Below are positions 14,446-23,192 of a stretch of DNA of 57,661 nucleotides, piece by piece. The position numbers and the translations under genes were made by a program. The notes under the pieces are model-generated. The model was given only the letters and a program-made list of their open reading frames with translations. It was not told where the DNA came from and ran no database searches. This DNA comes from Chryseobacterium gleum (lineage in GTDB: Bacteria > Bacteroidota > Bacteroidia > Flavobacteriales_F > PHOS-HE28), in NCBI GenBank assembly GCA_945872795.1, contig CAMCAZ010000018.1, positions 1-57,661 on the forward strand, in the 5' to 3' direction. Every line of letters starts with the position of its first letter. Within the stretch, counting starts at the first letter, position 1.

Positions 14446-17040
14446 ATGACCATGCAAAAAGCCATACGTACGATGCGATCCATACTGGCCCTGTTGGCCA
14501 TTGGCCTGACCCTGCAAGTGAGTGCGCAGCGCAACTGCGGCACGATGGAATACCTGGAGCAACAGATCCAGCAGGATCCGGGACGGGGTGCCCGGCTGGA
14601 GCAGATCGACTCGCACACCGTGCAGTTCGAGCTTGACCATGGCCACGAGGACCGTGCGGTCGTTACCGTGCCCGTGGTATTTCACGTGGTGTACAACACC
14701 ACCGCCCAGAACGTGAGCGATGCGAAACTGCTGGCCCAGCTGCAGCAGTTGAACGATGATTTCGCCCGCCTGAACAGCGACGCGAACCAGACACCGAGCA
14801 TCTTCACCGGTGTGGCCGCCAACACGGAGCTCCAGTTCTGCCTGGCCCAGCGCGACCCGAGCGGCAACGCCACCAATGGCATCGTTCGCCGCCAGACCAC
14901 CGTATCCTCGTTCTCCTCCAACGATGCGGTGAAGTTCACGGCCAACGGAGGCAGTGATGCGTGGCCGCGCGACAGCTACCTGAACATCTGGGTGGCCAAC
15001 CTGAGCGGCGGCCTGTTGGGTTATGCGCAGTTCCCTGGCGGTGCGGCAGCGACCGACGGGGTCGTGGTGCTCTTCAGTTCGGTGGGCAGCATCGCTTCGC
15101 CCGGCACCGGTTCGCCCTTCAACCTTGGCCGCACGCTCACCCATGAGGTGGGCCACTGGGCCAACCTGCGTCACATCTGGGGCGATGCCACGTGCGGCAG
15201 CGACCAGGTGAGCGACACCCCCGTCCACAACACATCCAACGGTGGCTGCCCCACCTACCCCCACCTCAGCACGTGCAGCGGCACGCCCGTGGAGATGACC
15301 ATGAACTACATGGACTACTCCAACGACGTGTGCATGAACATCTTCACCCTTGGCCAGAAAACACGCATGCAGGCGCTTTTCGGAACCGGTGGTTCGCGCG
15401 TGGCCCTGCTGAGCAGCCAGGGTTGCGTGCCTCCGGGCGGCGGCAGCACCTGCTCCGTGCCTGTGGGCCTGGGTGCCGGCAACGTCACCACCTCCTCCGC
15501 CACAGCCTCCTGGGGTGCGGTTTCGGGGGCAGCCAGCTACGACCTGGACTACAAGGCCACCTCCGCCACGGCGTGGAACACGGTGAACACCACCACCACC
15601 TCGGCCAGCCTTACCGGCCTGACGGCAGGCACGTCCTACGATCTGCGCGTGCGGGCCAACTGCAGTGGATCCAGCAGCGCCTACAGCACCGTGGTATCCT
15701 TCAACACCCAACAGGAAGGTGGATGCCCCGATGTCCTTGAACCCAACAACAGTTCAACGGCTGCTGCCACGGTGACCCTGCCGTTGAACCTCAACGCGCT
15801 CATCGCGAACAGCTCCGACGCCGACTACTATGCGTTCGCCACCACGGGCACCAACAACCTGAGCCTCTCGCTGGGCAATCTGGCGGGTGATTACGACCTG
15901 CGCCTGCTCAACAGCGCCGGTGCCCAGCTGGCGATCTCCCAAAATACCGGCACCACCGCCGAGAGCATCACCTACAACAACGCACCGGCGGGCACTTACT
16001 ACATCCACGTATTCGGTTACAACGGGGCCTTCAGCACCAACCAGTGCTATGCGCTGAGCGCCTCTGCAACGGCCGTGGCCAGCTGCGGAACCCCGACCAA
16101 CACGGCCGCCTCGTCCATCACCGCAAGTTCCGTGGTGATCTCCTGGACCGCCGTATCGGGTGCCACCAGCTACACTGTGCAGTGGAAGACCGCAGCGGCC
16201 ACCACATGGTCTCAGGGCACCGTCACGGGCACCTCGACATCCATCACAGGCCTCACCGCGTCCACCTCCTACAACGCACGTGTGCAGGCCGTTTGTGGAA
16301 CCGCCACTTCGGCCTTCGGCACCACGATCACCTTCAGCACCAGCGCGTCCACGAGCTGTTCCTCCGTGAATTCCTTCGAGAGCAACAATACCACTGGCAC
16401 CGCTCCCACCATTTCCGTGAACACCAACATCCAGGCCGGCATCACCAGCACCACGGACCTGGACTGGTTCAAGTTCAGCAACACCAATTCCGCCCGCAAC
16501 ATCCGGATCGACCTCACCAACCTGCCCGCCGACTACGATGTGCGCCTCTATCGCGGCACCTCCACCCAAGTGGGCATCAGTGAGCTCGACGGCACGGCGA
16601 ACGAGACGATCGTGTTCAACACCACCACCCGCACCACCTACTATGTGCGTGTGAACGGATTCAATGGTGCGTTCAGCACCTCCCAATGCTATACGCTCCG
16701 CGCCAACATCAGCGGTTCCGCGTTCCGTCTGGATGGTTCCGGCGAGGGCGATGGAGAGAGTGAGGAGCTTCTTCTGGAACCTGCCGTGGGACTGATGAAC
16801 CTCTATCCCAATCCCTCCAACGACCTCGTGAACCTGGAGTACGTGTCCACTGCGGACGGCGCACTGACCATGGTTGTCATGGACGGCATGGGCCGTTTGG
16901 TGCACATGGACAACAGGGCTGTTGCGGGTGGCACGAATGTGCTCGCGCTTCCTGTGGACCGCATGCTGCCCGGCATCTACTTCCTGCAGCTGACCAATGG
17001 TGACCAGCGGGAGACCGTACGCTTCGTGGTGGAGCGTTGA
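14446..17040 (+). CDS. Pappalysin-like (M43) zinc metalloprotease with FN3, PPC and T9SS domains
   Basis: 864 residues. Signal peptide (SILALLAIGLTLQVSA), then an M43 domain with the zinc motif HEVGHWANLRH (His233, Glu234, His237, His243) and a Met-turn (MNYMDYS). Next come a fibronectin type III domain (about 335-420), a pre-peptidase C-terminal (PPC) domain (about 425-515), a second FN3 (about 545-635) and a second PPC (about 640-735). The last 80 residues (LYPNPSNDLVNLEY ... GIYFLQLTNGD) are a type A T9SS sorting signal. A secreted, probably extracellular protease. FN3 and PPC units alternate, so this half may have arisen by a two-domain duplication. A strong terminator follows. Confidence 0.92.
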   Translation: MTMQKAIRTMRSILALLAIGLTLQVSAQRNCGTMEYLEQQIQQDPGRGARLEQIDSHTVQFELDHGHEDRAVVTVPVVFHVVYNTTAQNVSDAKLLAQLQQLNDDFARLNSDANQTPSIFTGVAANTELQFCLAQRDPSGNATNGIVRRQTTVSSFSSNDAVKFTANGGSDAWPRDSYLNIWVANLSGGLLGYAQFPGGAAATDGVVVLFSSVGSIASPGTGSPFNLGRTLTHEVGHWANLRHIWGDATCGSDQVSDTPVHNTSNGGCPTYPHLSTCSGTPVEMTMNYMDYSNDVCMNIFTLGQKTRMQALFGTGGSRVALLSSQGCVPPGGGSTCSVPVGLGAGNVTTSSATASWGAVSGAASYDLDYKATSATAWNTVNTTTTSASLTGLTAGTSYDLRVRANCSGSSSAYSTVVSFNTQQEGGCPDVLEPNNSSTAAATVTLPLNLNALIANSSDADYYAFATTGTNNLSLSLGNLAGDYDLRLLNSAGAQLAISQNTGTTAESITYNNAPAGTYYIHVFGYNGAFSTNQCYALSASATAVASCGTPTNTAASSITASSVVISWTAVSGATSYTVQWKTAAATTWSQGTVTGTSTSITGLTASTSYNARVQAVCGTATSAFGTTITFSTSASTSCSSVNSFESNNTTGTAPTISVNTNIQAGITSTTDLDWFKFSNTNSARNIRIDLTNLPADYDVRLYRGTSTQVGISELDGTANETIVFNTTTRTTYYVRVNGFNGAFSTSQCYTLRANISGSAFRLDGSGEGDGESEELLLEPAVGLMNLYPNPSNDLVNLEYVSTADGALTMVVMDGMGRLVHMDNRAVAGGTNVLALPVDRMLPGIYFLQLTNGDQRETVRFVVER

Positions 17041-17061
17041 TCCATCCTGATATTCCTGTTG

Positions 17062-17093
17062 AACGGGGCCCCTGCCATGGCAGGGGCCCCGTT
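17062..17093. terminator. 32-bp perfect palindrome, terminator
   Basis: Perfect 16-bp arms (AACGGGGCCCCTGCCA and its complement) right after the protease stop codon, followed by GCTTTTG. Confidence 0.7.
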
Positions 17094-17186
17094 GCTTTTG
17101 CACCGGTTCCGTTCCTGCCAAAAAGTCCCCGACCTTCGCGCCGCCAAACCGGGGAACGGCTTGGCACCGTACTTGACAAGTAGCCC

Positions 17187-17852
17187 ATGTTCTTCAAAAA
17201 GCGCCCCAAGACCATGTCCGAGCGACCCAACGTCAGTCCGGCGTCCGTGACTGCTGACAATGCGACCGAAAAAGCCCTGCCCGTTGATGGTATGGATGAA
17301 CAAGGCCGGGACCCCCTGTCTGCGGCCAGTGAGGCTGCGGCCGAGCATGTGATGCGCGATGCCGAAGGCGATGGCCGTTCGGATGTCACCGAGCTCAACG
17401 ACGAGCTGAGCGCCGCACGGGCCGAAAGTGCCGACATGCGCGACAAGTGGCTGCGCCTGAACGCCGACTTCGACAACTTCCGCAAACGCACCGCCAAGGA
17501 GAAACTGGACATGCTGCAGTTCGCCGGGGAGAACACCCTGAAGAACATGATCCCCGTGCTGGACGACATGGAGCGGGCCATCGCCAACAACGACAGGACG
17601 GAGGATATCGCCGTGGTGAAGGAGGGCTTCCACCTGATCCACACCAAGCTGCTGCACATCCTGGGAAGCCAGGGCGTGAAGCCCATGGAGAACGCCATCG
17701 GCGGCCCCTTCGATACGGACCGGCACGAGGCCATCACCAAGGCCCCCGCACCCAGCAAGGACCTGAAGGGCAAAGTGATCGATGTGGTGGAGAACGGCTA
17801 CACCCTGCATGACAAGGTGATCCGTTACGCCAAGGTGGTCGTCGGCGAATGA
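17187..17852 (+). CDS. grpE: GrpE, nucleotide exchange factor of DnaK
   Basis: 221 residues. The acidic, variable N-terminus is followed by the long helix (ELNDELSAARAESADMRDKWLRLNADFDNFRKRT) and the conserved core (GENTLKNMIPVLDDMERAI, GFHLIHTKLLHILGSQGV, FDTDRHEAI, GKVIDVVENGYTLHDKVIRYAKVVV). Releases ADP from DnaK in the cytoplasm. An ATG at 17214 is a possible alternative start. Forms an operon with dnaJ 85 bases downstream; dnaK is not in the window. Confidence 0.95.
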   Translation: MFFKKRPKTMSERPNVSPASVTADNATEKALPVDGMDEQGRDPLSAASEAAAEHVMRDAEGDGRSDVTELNDELSAARAESADMRDKWLRLNADFDNFRKRTAKEKLDMLQFAGENTLKNMIPVLDDMERAIANNDRTEDIAVVKEGFHLIHTKLLHILGSQGVKPMENAIGGPFDTDRHEAITKAPAPSKDLKGKVIDVVENGYTLHDKVIRYAKVVVGE

Positions 17853-17903
17853 CCCACGCAGGCAACATCGATCCGCAGTTGACCCCTGTTCCCCAGAACC
17901 GTT

Positions 17904-17921
17904 CCCGTAGCGTCTAGCCAC
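17904..17921 (+). repeat. Short repeat CCCGTAGCGTCTAGCCAC
   Basis: 17 of 18 bases match 12054-12071; located in the grpE-dnaJ gap, 16 bases before dnaJ. Confidence 0.3.
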
Positions 17922-17937
17922 CCCGTCGATCGGCCCC

Positions 17938-19068
17938 ATGAGCAAGAGAGATCCATACGAAGTCCTTGGCGTGGGCCGCAATGCCAACGCGGACGAGATC
18001 AAGAAGGCGTACCGAAAGCTGGCCATCAAGCACCACCCGGACAAGAACCCCGGCGACCAGGCTGCGGAGGAGAAGTTCAAGGAGGCCGCCAGCGCGTATG
18101 AGATCCTGAGCGACGCCGAGAAGAAGGCTCGTTTCGACCGCTTTGGGCACGCCGGTCCGGGCATGGGTGGTGGTGGCGGATTCCAAGGTGGCGGCATGAA
18201 CATGGAGGACATCTTCTCCCAGTTCGGCGACATCTTCGGCGGAGGTGGATTCGGGGGTGCCTTTGGCGGCGGTTTCGGCGGCCAACGCGGAGGTCGTACC
18301 GTGAAGGGCAGCAACCTGCGCGTGCGCTTGAAATTGACCCTGGAGGAGATCGCCCTGGGCGTCGAGCGCAAGATCAAGGTGACCAAGCTGGTGCGCGGCA
18401 AAGGCAGCGAGTACGGCACCTGTTCCACCTGCGGCGGTTCGGGCCAGGTGCGTCGCGTGCAGAGCACTTTTCTGGGCCAGATGCAGACCGTGGCCACCTG
18501 TCCGGCCTGCAGCGGTGTCGGACAGACCGTAAGCAAACGTGCGCCCGGCAGCGATGAACATGGCCTGGTGCGCGAGGAGGTGGTGGTGCCCATCCGCATC
18601 CCCGCCGGTGTGGAGGAGGGCATGCAGTTGAACATCAGCGGTATGGGCAACGAAGCCCCGGCCGGCGGAATACCCGGAGACCTGTTGGTGGTGATCGAGG
18701 AGGAGTCCCATCCGGAACTGCGCCGGGACAGCCAGCACCTGCATCACGAAGTGTTCATCAGCATGGTGGATGCTGCGCTCGGCGCGCAGATCGAGGTGCC
18801 CATCGTAGCCGGCAAGGCCAAGGTGAAGATCGAGCCCGGCACCCAGAGCAATCACGTGCTGCGCCTGAAGGGCAAGGGGCTTCCCAGCCTCAACGGCCAT
18901 GTCCATGGTGACCTGTTCGTGCACGTGGCGGTTTGGACCCCTTCACACCTGAGCAAGGAAGAGAAGAGCGCGCTGGAAAAGCTCCGGGATAGCCCCGGCA
19001 TGCAGCCGCGTCCCACCGCCAAGGACAAAGGGTTCTTTGAGCGCGTGAAGGACATGTTCGGCCACTAG
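17938..19068 (+). CDS. dnaJ: DnaJ co-chaperone with a reduced zinc finger
   Basis: 376 residues. J domain with HPD at 33-35, a Gly/Phe-rich region (about 71-118), then a zinc-binding region with only two CxxCxGxG motifs (CSTCGGSG at 162-169 and CPACSGVG at 188-195) instead of four, followed by the C-terminal substrate domains ([44 protein letters not shown]). By position the two kept motifs are numbers 2 and 3, which form zinc centre II in E. coli DnaJ; motifs 1 and 4 (centre I) are absent. I recall the same layout in other Flavobacteriia, so it is probably lineage-specific and functional. Confidence 0.95.
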   Translation: MSKRDPYEVLGVGRNANADEIKKAYRKLAIKHHPDKNPGDQAAEEKFKEAASAYEILSDAEKKARFDRFGHAGPGMGGGGGFQGGGMNMEDIFSQFGDIFGGGGFGGAFGGGFGGQRGGRTVKGSNLRVRLKLTLEEIALGVERKIKVTKLVRGKGSEYGTCSTCGGSGQVRRVQSTFLGQMQTVATCPACSGVGQTVSKRAPGSDEHGLVREEVVVPIRIPAGVEEGMQLNISGMGNEAPAGGIPGDLLVVIEEESHPELRRDSQHLHHEVFISMVDAALGAQIEVPIVAGKAKVKIEPGTQSNHVLRLKGKGLPSLNGHVHGDLFVHVAVWTPSHLSKEEKSALEKLRDSPGMQPRPTAKDKGFFERVKDMFGH

Positions 19069-19081
19069 GCCCTGCGCTTCG

Positions 19082-19414
19082 TCATTCGTTCAGGACCCCT
19101 GCATCAGCGGCGTTCATCCGCACCGACAGGATGCCGTTCTCCATCGCCTGGGCACCTGAGTACATCTGGCTGGTGCCGATCACCTCTCCGTTCGCGGCCT
19201 TCAGGTTGAAATGATAACGACCATCCGCAGCGATGGTGCGTTCAAAGAAGCGGTCCTCGGTGCTGTGCCTTCGCACGCTGTCGATGCCCTTGAGGCAAGA
19301 ATCCCGGCGCACATAGCCCTCACTGCTCAGGATCACCTGCCCGTTGGAGGCCACCAGATTGAACCGGAATTCATGGGCCTTGTCGGTCTTGATATGGAAG
19401 TTCGCTGCAGCCAT
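19082..19414 (-). CDS. YegP/DUF1508 family protein
   Basis: 110 residues from ATG 19414 (longer frame to 19462 is less likely, because the first DUF1508 repeat starts at the inner Met). Two tandem repeats of the UPF0339 fold: FHIKTDKAHEFRFNLVASNGQVILSSEGY and YHFNLKAANGEVIGTSQMY, each with the typical F(R/H)FNLxAxNGxVI core. Small soluble protein of unknown function. Convergent with dnaJ, 13 bases between the stop codons. Confidence 0.8.
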   Translation of the reverse strand: MAAANFHIKTDKAHEFRFNLVASNGQVILSSEGYVRRDSCLKGIDSVRRHSTEDRFFERTIAADGRYHFNLKAANGEVIGTSQMYSGAQAMENGILSVRMNAADAGVLNE

Positions 19415-19509
19415 GGTCCACGGGTTGAAACTCCCGAAAGGTGGTGAGGGAGAGCGCGCCATGACCTGACCACGGTCATCCCATCGGTCCGTCCATCACG
19501 TCACACGGC

Positions 19510-19517
19510 TACCTTCG
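19510..19517 (+). promoter_or_regulatory. -7 promoter box TACCTTCG
   Basis: Five bases before the ATG of the adenine deaminase gene. Confidence 0.55.
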
Positions 19518-19522
19518 GCCAC

Positions 19523-21175
19523 ATGTCCGAACAACGCATCACCGGGAACCTGGTCGACATCGAGGCGCGCCGCATCCTGCCCATGGAGGTGACCATCGCA
19601 GAAGGGCGCATCACCGCCATCCGTGAGCTGGACCATGCGGTGGACGGATTCCTGATGCCCGGCTTCATCGATGCCCACGTCCATGTGGAGAGCTCGATGC
19701 TGATCCCCAGTGAATTCGCGCGGCTGGCGGTGACACACGGCACGGTGGCCACCATCAGCGATCCGCATGAGATCGCCAATGTGCTGGGCGTGGACGGCGT
19801 GGACTACATGATCGCCAACGGCAGCCAGGTGCCCTTCCACTTCTTTTTCGGAGCCCCGAGCTGTGTGCCGGCCACGGCGCATGAAACGGCCGGTGCGCGG
19901 ATCGATGCGGAAGCCGTGGGCCGGCTGCTGGAGCGCCCGGAGGTGTTGTACCTGAGCGAGGTGATGGATTTCCCCGGGGTGATCAATGGTGACCCGGAAC
20001 TGCAGGCGAAGATCGCCCATGCCCGGCGGCTGGGCAAGGTCGTGGATGGGCATGCACCCGGTCTGCGCGGGGAAGCTGCCGCACGCTACATCCGAGGAGG
20101 AAATGCCACGGGTCCGGTGGTGATCTCCACGGACCATGAGTGCTTCACCCTCGCCGAAGCCTTGGATAAGCTGGATGCCGGCATGATGATCAGCATCCGG
20201 GAGGGCAGCGCCGCGCGCAATCTCGAGGCGCTCATGCCCCTGCTGGTGAGCCACCCGAAGCGCGTGATGCTCTGCTGCGACGACACCCACCCCGACAGCT
20301 TGGTGGAGGGTCACATCAACCGGCTGTGCGCCAGGGCGGTGGCATCGGGAGCGGACATTTTCGATGTCCTGCAGGCGGCCTGCCTCAACCCCATCCGCCA
20401 TTACCGGCTTCCCGTGGGACGGCTCCATGTGGGCGACCCGGCGGACCTGATCCAGGTGGGCGATCTGCGTGAGTTCGTCGTGCAACGGACGTGGATCAAG
20501 GGACAGCTCGTGGCCGAAGCCGGCCGTACACTGATCCCGAGCGTTCCGGCGGAACGGCCGAACCGCTTCCAGTGCAGGCCCAAACTGCCCGGAGAGTTCC
20601 GCGTACCCGCCCATGACGACCAATTGCTGGCCATGGAGGCCGTGGACGGGCAGCTCATCACCCACAAGCGCCACCTGCACGGCACCGTGGTGGACGGCGA
20701 GCTTGTGGCCGATGTGTCCCGTGATCTCTTGAAGATCGCCGTGGTTAACCGCTATGCCGATGCCCCCATCGCCATCGGCTGGATCCGGAACATCGGGCTG
20801 CAACGGGGTGCCCTGGCCAGTTGTGTGGCCCACGACAGTCATAACATCGTGGCGGTGGGGACCAATGATGAGGACCTTTGCGCCGCCATCAACCTGGTGA
20901 TCGCCAACCGCGGCGGCATCAGCCTTGCCGATGGGGATGAGCAGCTTGAACTGGCACTTCCCGTGGCCGGGATCATGTCCGACGGGGATGCCTATGAAGT
21001 GGCCGCCCGATACGCGGAACTGGACCGGGCCGCGAAAGCCCTCGGCAGTCCCCTGCGTGCTCCCTTCATGACGCTGAGCTTCATGGCCCTGCTGGTGATC
21101 CCCCACGTGAAAATGAGCGACCTTGGCCTGTACGATGGCGACGAAGGGCGCCTGGTCGTGGACCTCCGGGGATGA
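19523..21175 (+). CDS. ade: Adenine deaminase
   Basis: 550 residues, amidohydrolase superfamily. Converts adenine to hypoxanthine and ammonia for purine salvage. Seen: the metal-binding GFIDAHVHVESS (His52, His54), TVATISDPHEIANVLG, VDGHAPGL, STDHECFTLAEALDKLDAGM, MLCCDDTHPDSL, and the C-terminal ade-specific part with HDSHNIVAVGTNDEDL and GGISLADG. Length and motif order match bacterial Ade. Start fixed by TACCTTCG five bases upstream. The stop overlaps the next gene by ATGA, so the two are probably translated together. Confidence 0.93.
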   Translation: MSEQRITGNLVDIEARRILPMEVTIAEGRITAIRELDHAVDGFLMPGFIDAHVHVESSMLIPSEFARLAVTHGTVATISDPHEIANVLGVDGVDYMIANGSQVPFHFFFGAPSCVPATAHETAGARIDAEAVGRLLERPEVLYLSEVMDFPGVINGDPELQAKIAHARRLGKVVDGHAPGLRGEAAARYIRGGNATGPVVISTDHECFTLAEALDKLDAGMMISIREGSAARNLEALMPLLVSHPKRVMLCCDDTHPDSLVEGHINRLCARAVASGADIFDVLQAACLNPIRHYRLPVGRLHVGDPADLIQVGDLREFVVQRTWIKGQLVAEAGRTLIPSVPAERPNRFQCRPKLPGEFRVPAHDDQLLAMEAVDGQLITHKRHLHGTVVDGELVADVSRDLLKIAVVNRYADAPIAIGWIRNIGLQRGALASCVAHDSHNIVAVGTNDEDLCAAINLVIANRGGISLADGDEQLELALPVAGIMSDGDAYEVAARYAELDRAAKALGSPLRAPFMTLSFMALLVIPHVKMSDLGLYDGDEGRLVVDLRG

Positions 21176-21885
21176 GGACAGATCACCGGGTCGCCTCTCC
21201 GGAGGCTACCTTGTGCGACCTGGCAACCTCCGTGACCCGCACCCTTTTCCGGCTTTTCCTTGTGCTGCTGCTGACGGCTTGTGCCAACGACAAGTCGGTG
21301 GTGCGCAACAGCCCCTTCCAGAAGCGGACCCTTCGACCCGGCTGGCATGTGGATCTTTCCTTGGGCCGTGAACGGAAAGTCGTGCAAGTGCCACAGGACG
21401 GGTCGCCGACCCTGGCGACCACCCTCTTGGACGCCCGAATTGAAGTGCCCTCCGGATCGACGCTGCTGCCCCTGAGCGCTGAAGCGACCCTTCCCCCGCG
21501 CCAAGAGACCGGACCGATCACACCAGTGAGCGCAGAACTGGCCAGCATCTCCTTCCCAGCCAATGCCACGAAAGCCCCGGAAGTTGCAGTTCCCGACCAG
21601 CTGTTCCAAGAGCAGGTGGACACCATGCCGAAGAAGCGCTGGAACCGCCTGGCCATCCCTGCCTTTGTCCTGGCCCTTCTGACGGTCTTCCTCGCCCTGT
21701 TCACTGTGAGCACCACTGCCGTCATCCTGGTCGCTGCAGCGACCATCGTCCTGGCCGGCGTCTCCCTGAAGCAGATCCGCAGGGAGGAACAAGCGGGCAA
21801 AGGATTCGCCCTGGCAGCACTGATCATCGGCCTCATCGCTGCCTTGATCACCGCCATCTCCATCATCGTGGTCGGCTTCGTCTGA
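21172..21885 (+). CDS. Lipoprotein with C-terminal DUF4190-like membrane domain
   Basis: 237 residues from the ATG that overlaps the ade stop. A lipoprotein signal (FLVLLLTAC) is present; a GTG at 21232 would give a more usual signal length and is a real alternative start. The middle is low in recognisable motifs. The C-terminal 80 residues contain two or three membrane helices with SLKQIRREEQAGKGFALAALIIGL between them, the DUF4190 pattern. Function unknown. A lipid anchor and C-terminal helices in one protein would be unusual, so the lipobox could be incidental. Confidence 0.7.
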   Translation: MRTDHRVASPEATLCDLATSVTRTLFRLFLVLLLTACANDKSVVRNSPFQKRTLRPGWHVDLSLGRERKVVQVPQDGSPTLATTLLDARIEVPSGSTLLPLSAEATLPPRQETGPITPVSAELASISFPANATKAPEVAVPDQLFQEQVDTMPKKRWNRLAIPAFVLALLTVFLALFTVSTTAVILVAAATIVLAGVSLKQIRREEQAGKGFALAALIIGLIAALITAISIIVVGFV

Positions 21886-21911
21886 GTCTCGATCAGCCCC
21901 TTTTTCTTCAT

Positions 21912-21983
21912 GGACAGATCGATGGACATTCCTCTGGACGATCCGAGGGACAACAAGCCGGACATTTATTTGGACATCGATCT
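21912..21983 (+). repeat. Six GGAC[A/G] units with exact 12-bp period
   Basis: GGACA or GGACG begins at 21912, 21924, 21936, 21948, 21960 and 21972. Two further GGAC units lie 12 bases apart at 22027 and 22039, the last being TTTGGACATCGAT, which also occurs at 21969. The array lies upstream of the degenerate Fic gene and its last unit abuts the start codon. An overlapping 76-codon frame would read as xDxx repeats but has no other coding feature. Confidence 0.6.
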
Positions 21984-22046
21984 GTTCATCATAAACCAAC
22001 TTTCAGCATCCACAGGGGTTCTGGAAGGACGGACCTTTGGACATCG

Positions 22047-23192
22047 ATGCGGGCATACGACGAGACCTTTACTTGGCTACGATTCAGGGCCGAACTACGG
22101 CTGGCGCCACCCTCCTTCTGGATCTTGCTGGGGGAGGTGATCGCCCTGCAACGGCAGCTTCGGACAGCCCCGATGCCGCGTACCGAAGCGCGTTCACTGG
22201 AACGGTCGGTGGTGACCGAAGGCCTCGCGGCCCGGCTGGCGCTGGATGGTCACGCCCTGACCACCGACCAGGTGCGGGCGCACTTGGAGGGGCGGGATCC
22301 GGCCGTGCCGGACGAGCCCCTGCTCCGCGATGTGGATGACCTGTTCCTGGCGGACCAGCAACTACAGGCCGCCTCCTTGGAAGCTCTTCCCGCCATCGAC
22401 CCGGAGGCCTTGTTGGCCCTGCACCGCTCCGTGACCAGGACCACCGGTGGACCGGGGGGCGCCGGACGCTGGCGGACCACGGAGGGTCATTTCCGGCATG
22501 GCGGGGTACCTCCGGACCTGATCGCCTCGTTCATGGAGGAGTTGTGCGACTGGCTTGCCGGACCGGAGCTGGCCGGTCCCGCGCCGGACGAGGCCTTGCA
22601 CCGCGCCCTGCTGAAAGGCCTTCTGCTCGAACTCCACATCGCCTGGATCGCGCCCTTCGACCAGGGCAATTCACGCGTAGCCGGCCTCGCCATGCAGCAC
22701 CTGTTGCTGGCCGCTGGAGGGGACAACCTCCTGAGCCACCTCACCGCCTGGCACTTCCACCGCAGCCGTCAGGAGTATATCCGCCAAGTGGACCAAGCCG
22801 CCCAGGGTCAGGGGGATCCCATTCCGTTCATCGCCTATGCACTGCGTGGCATCCGTGCCGGGCTGGAGGACCTGATCGCCCGCATGCGTGCAGCACAGAA
22901 CACCGGACTGTGGCGCGACCATGTGCGCAGCGCCCTGGATGGTGTTCCGGGCGCCCGTTCTGACCGCCAGGCCCACCTGCTGATGGAACTGGGGGAGCGC
23001 AGGTCACCCGTCGCCCCCTCGGCGATCCTCACCCTCACACCCGAACTCGCCCGGGCTTATGCCGGGCTGTCCTCCAAAACCCTACAGCGCGATCTGGAGG
23101 ATCTTGCGGCCACCGGTATCCTGATCCGCTCGCCCCAAGGGGTGCTGGTCAGGAAGGCCCCGATCTTGGCCTTCAAAGGACGCGAGCAATGA
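22047..23192 (+). CDS. Degenerate Fic-fold protein with winged helix (probable regulator)
   Basis: 381 residues. The N-terminal helix carries SVVTEG (54-59), which matches the Fic inhibitory motif (S/T)xxxE(G/N). The Fic core is recognisable as APFDQGNSRVAG (202-213) against the canonical HPFx(D/E)GNGRxxR: catalytic His is Ala202, the metal-binding acid is Gln206, the second Gly is Ser209 and the last Arg is Gly213. AMP transfer is therefore very unlikely. The C-terminus has a winged helix (LSSKTLQRDLEDLAATGIL). A dead Fic domain with a DNA-binding tail, placed behind phased repeats, suggests a transcription regulator; this is inference. The last 20 bases overlap the convergent synthetase gene. 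Confidence 0.75.
   Translation: MRAYDETFTWLRFRAELRLAPPSFWILLGEVIALQRQLRTAPMPRTEARSLERSVVTEGLAARLALDGHALTTDQVRAHLEGRDPAVPDEPLLRDVDDLFLADQQLQAASLEALPAIDPEALLALHRSVTRTTGGPGGAGRWRTTEGHFRHGGVPPDLIASFMEELCDWLAGPELAGPAPDEALHRALLKGLLLELHIAWIAPFDQGNSRVAGLAMQHLLLAAGGDNLLSHLTAWHFHRSRQEYIRQVDQAAQGQGDPIPFIAYALRGIRAGLEDLIARMRAAQNTGLWRDHVRSALDGVPGARSDRQAHLLMELGERRSPVAPSAILTLTPELARAYAGLSSKTLQRDLEDLAATGILIRSPQGVLVRKAPILAFKGREQ

Noticed and set aside
21910-22140. 76-codon protein with xDxx repeats
   Set aside because: Overlaps the start of the Fic-like gene, and the repeat is better explained as phased DNA sites; kept only as an alternative.
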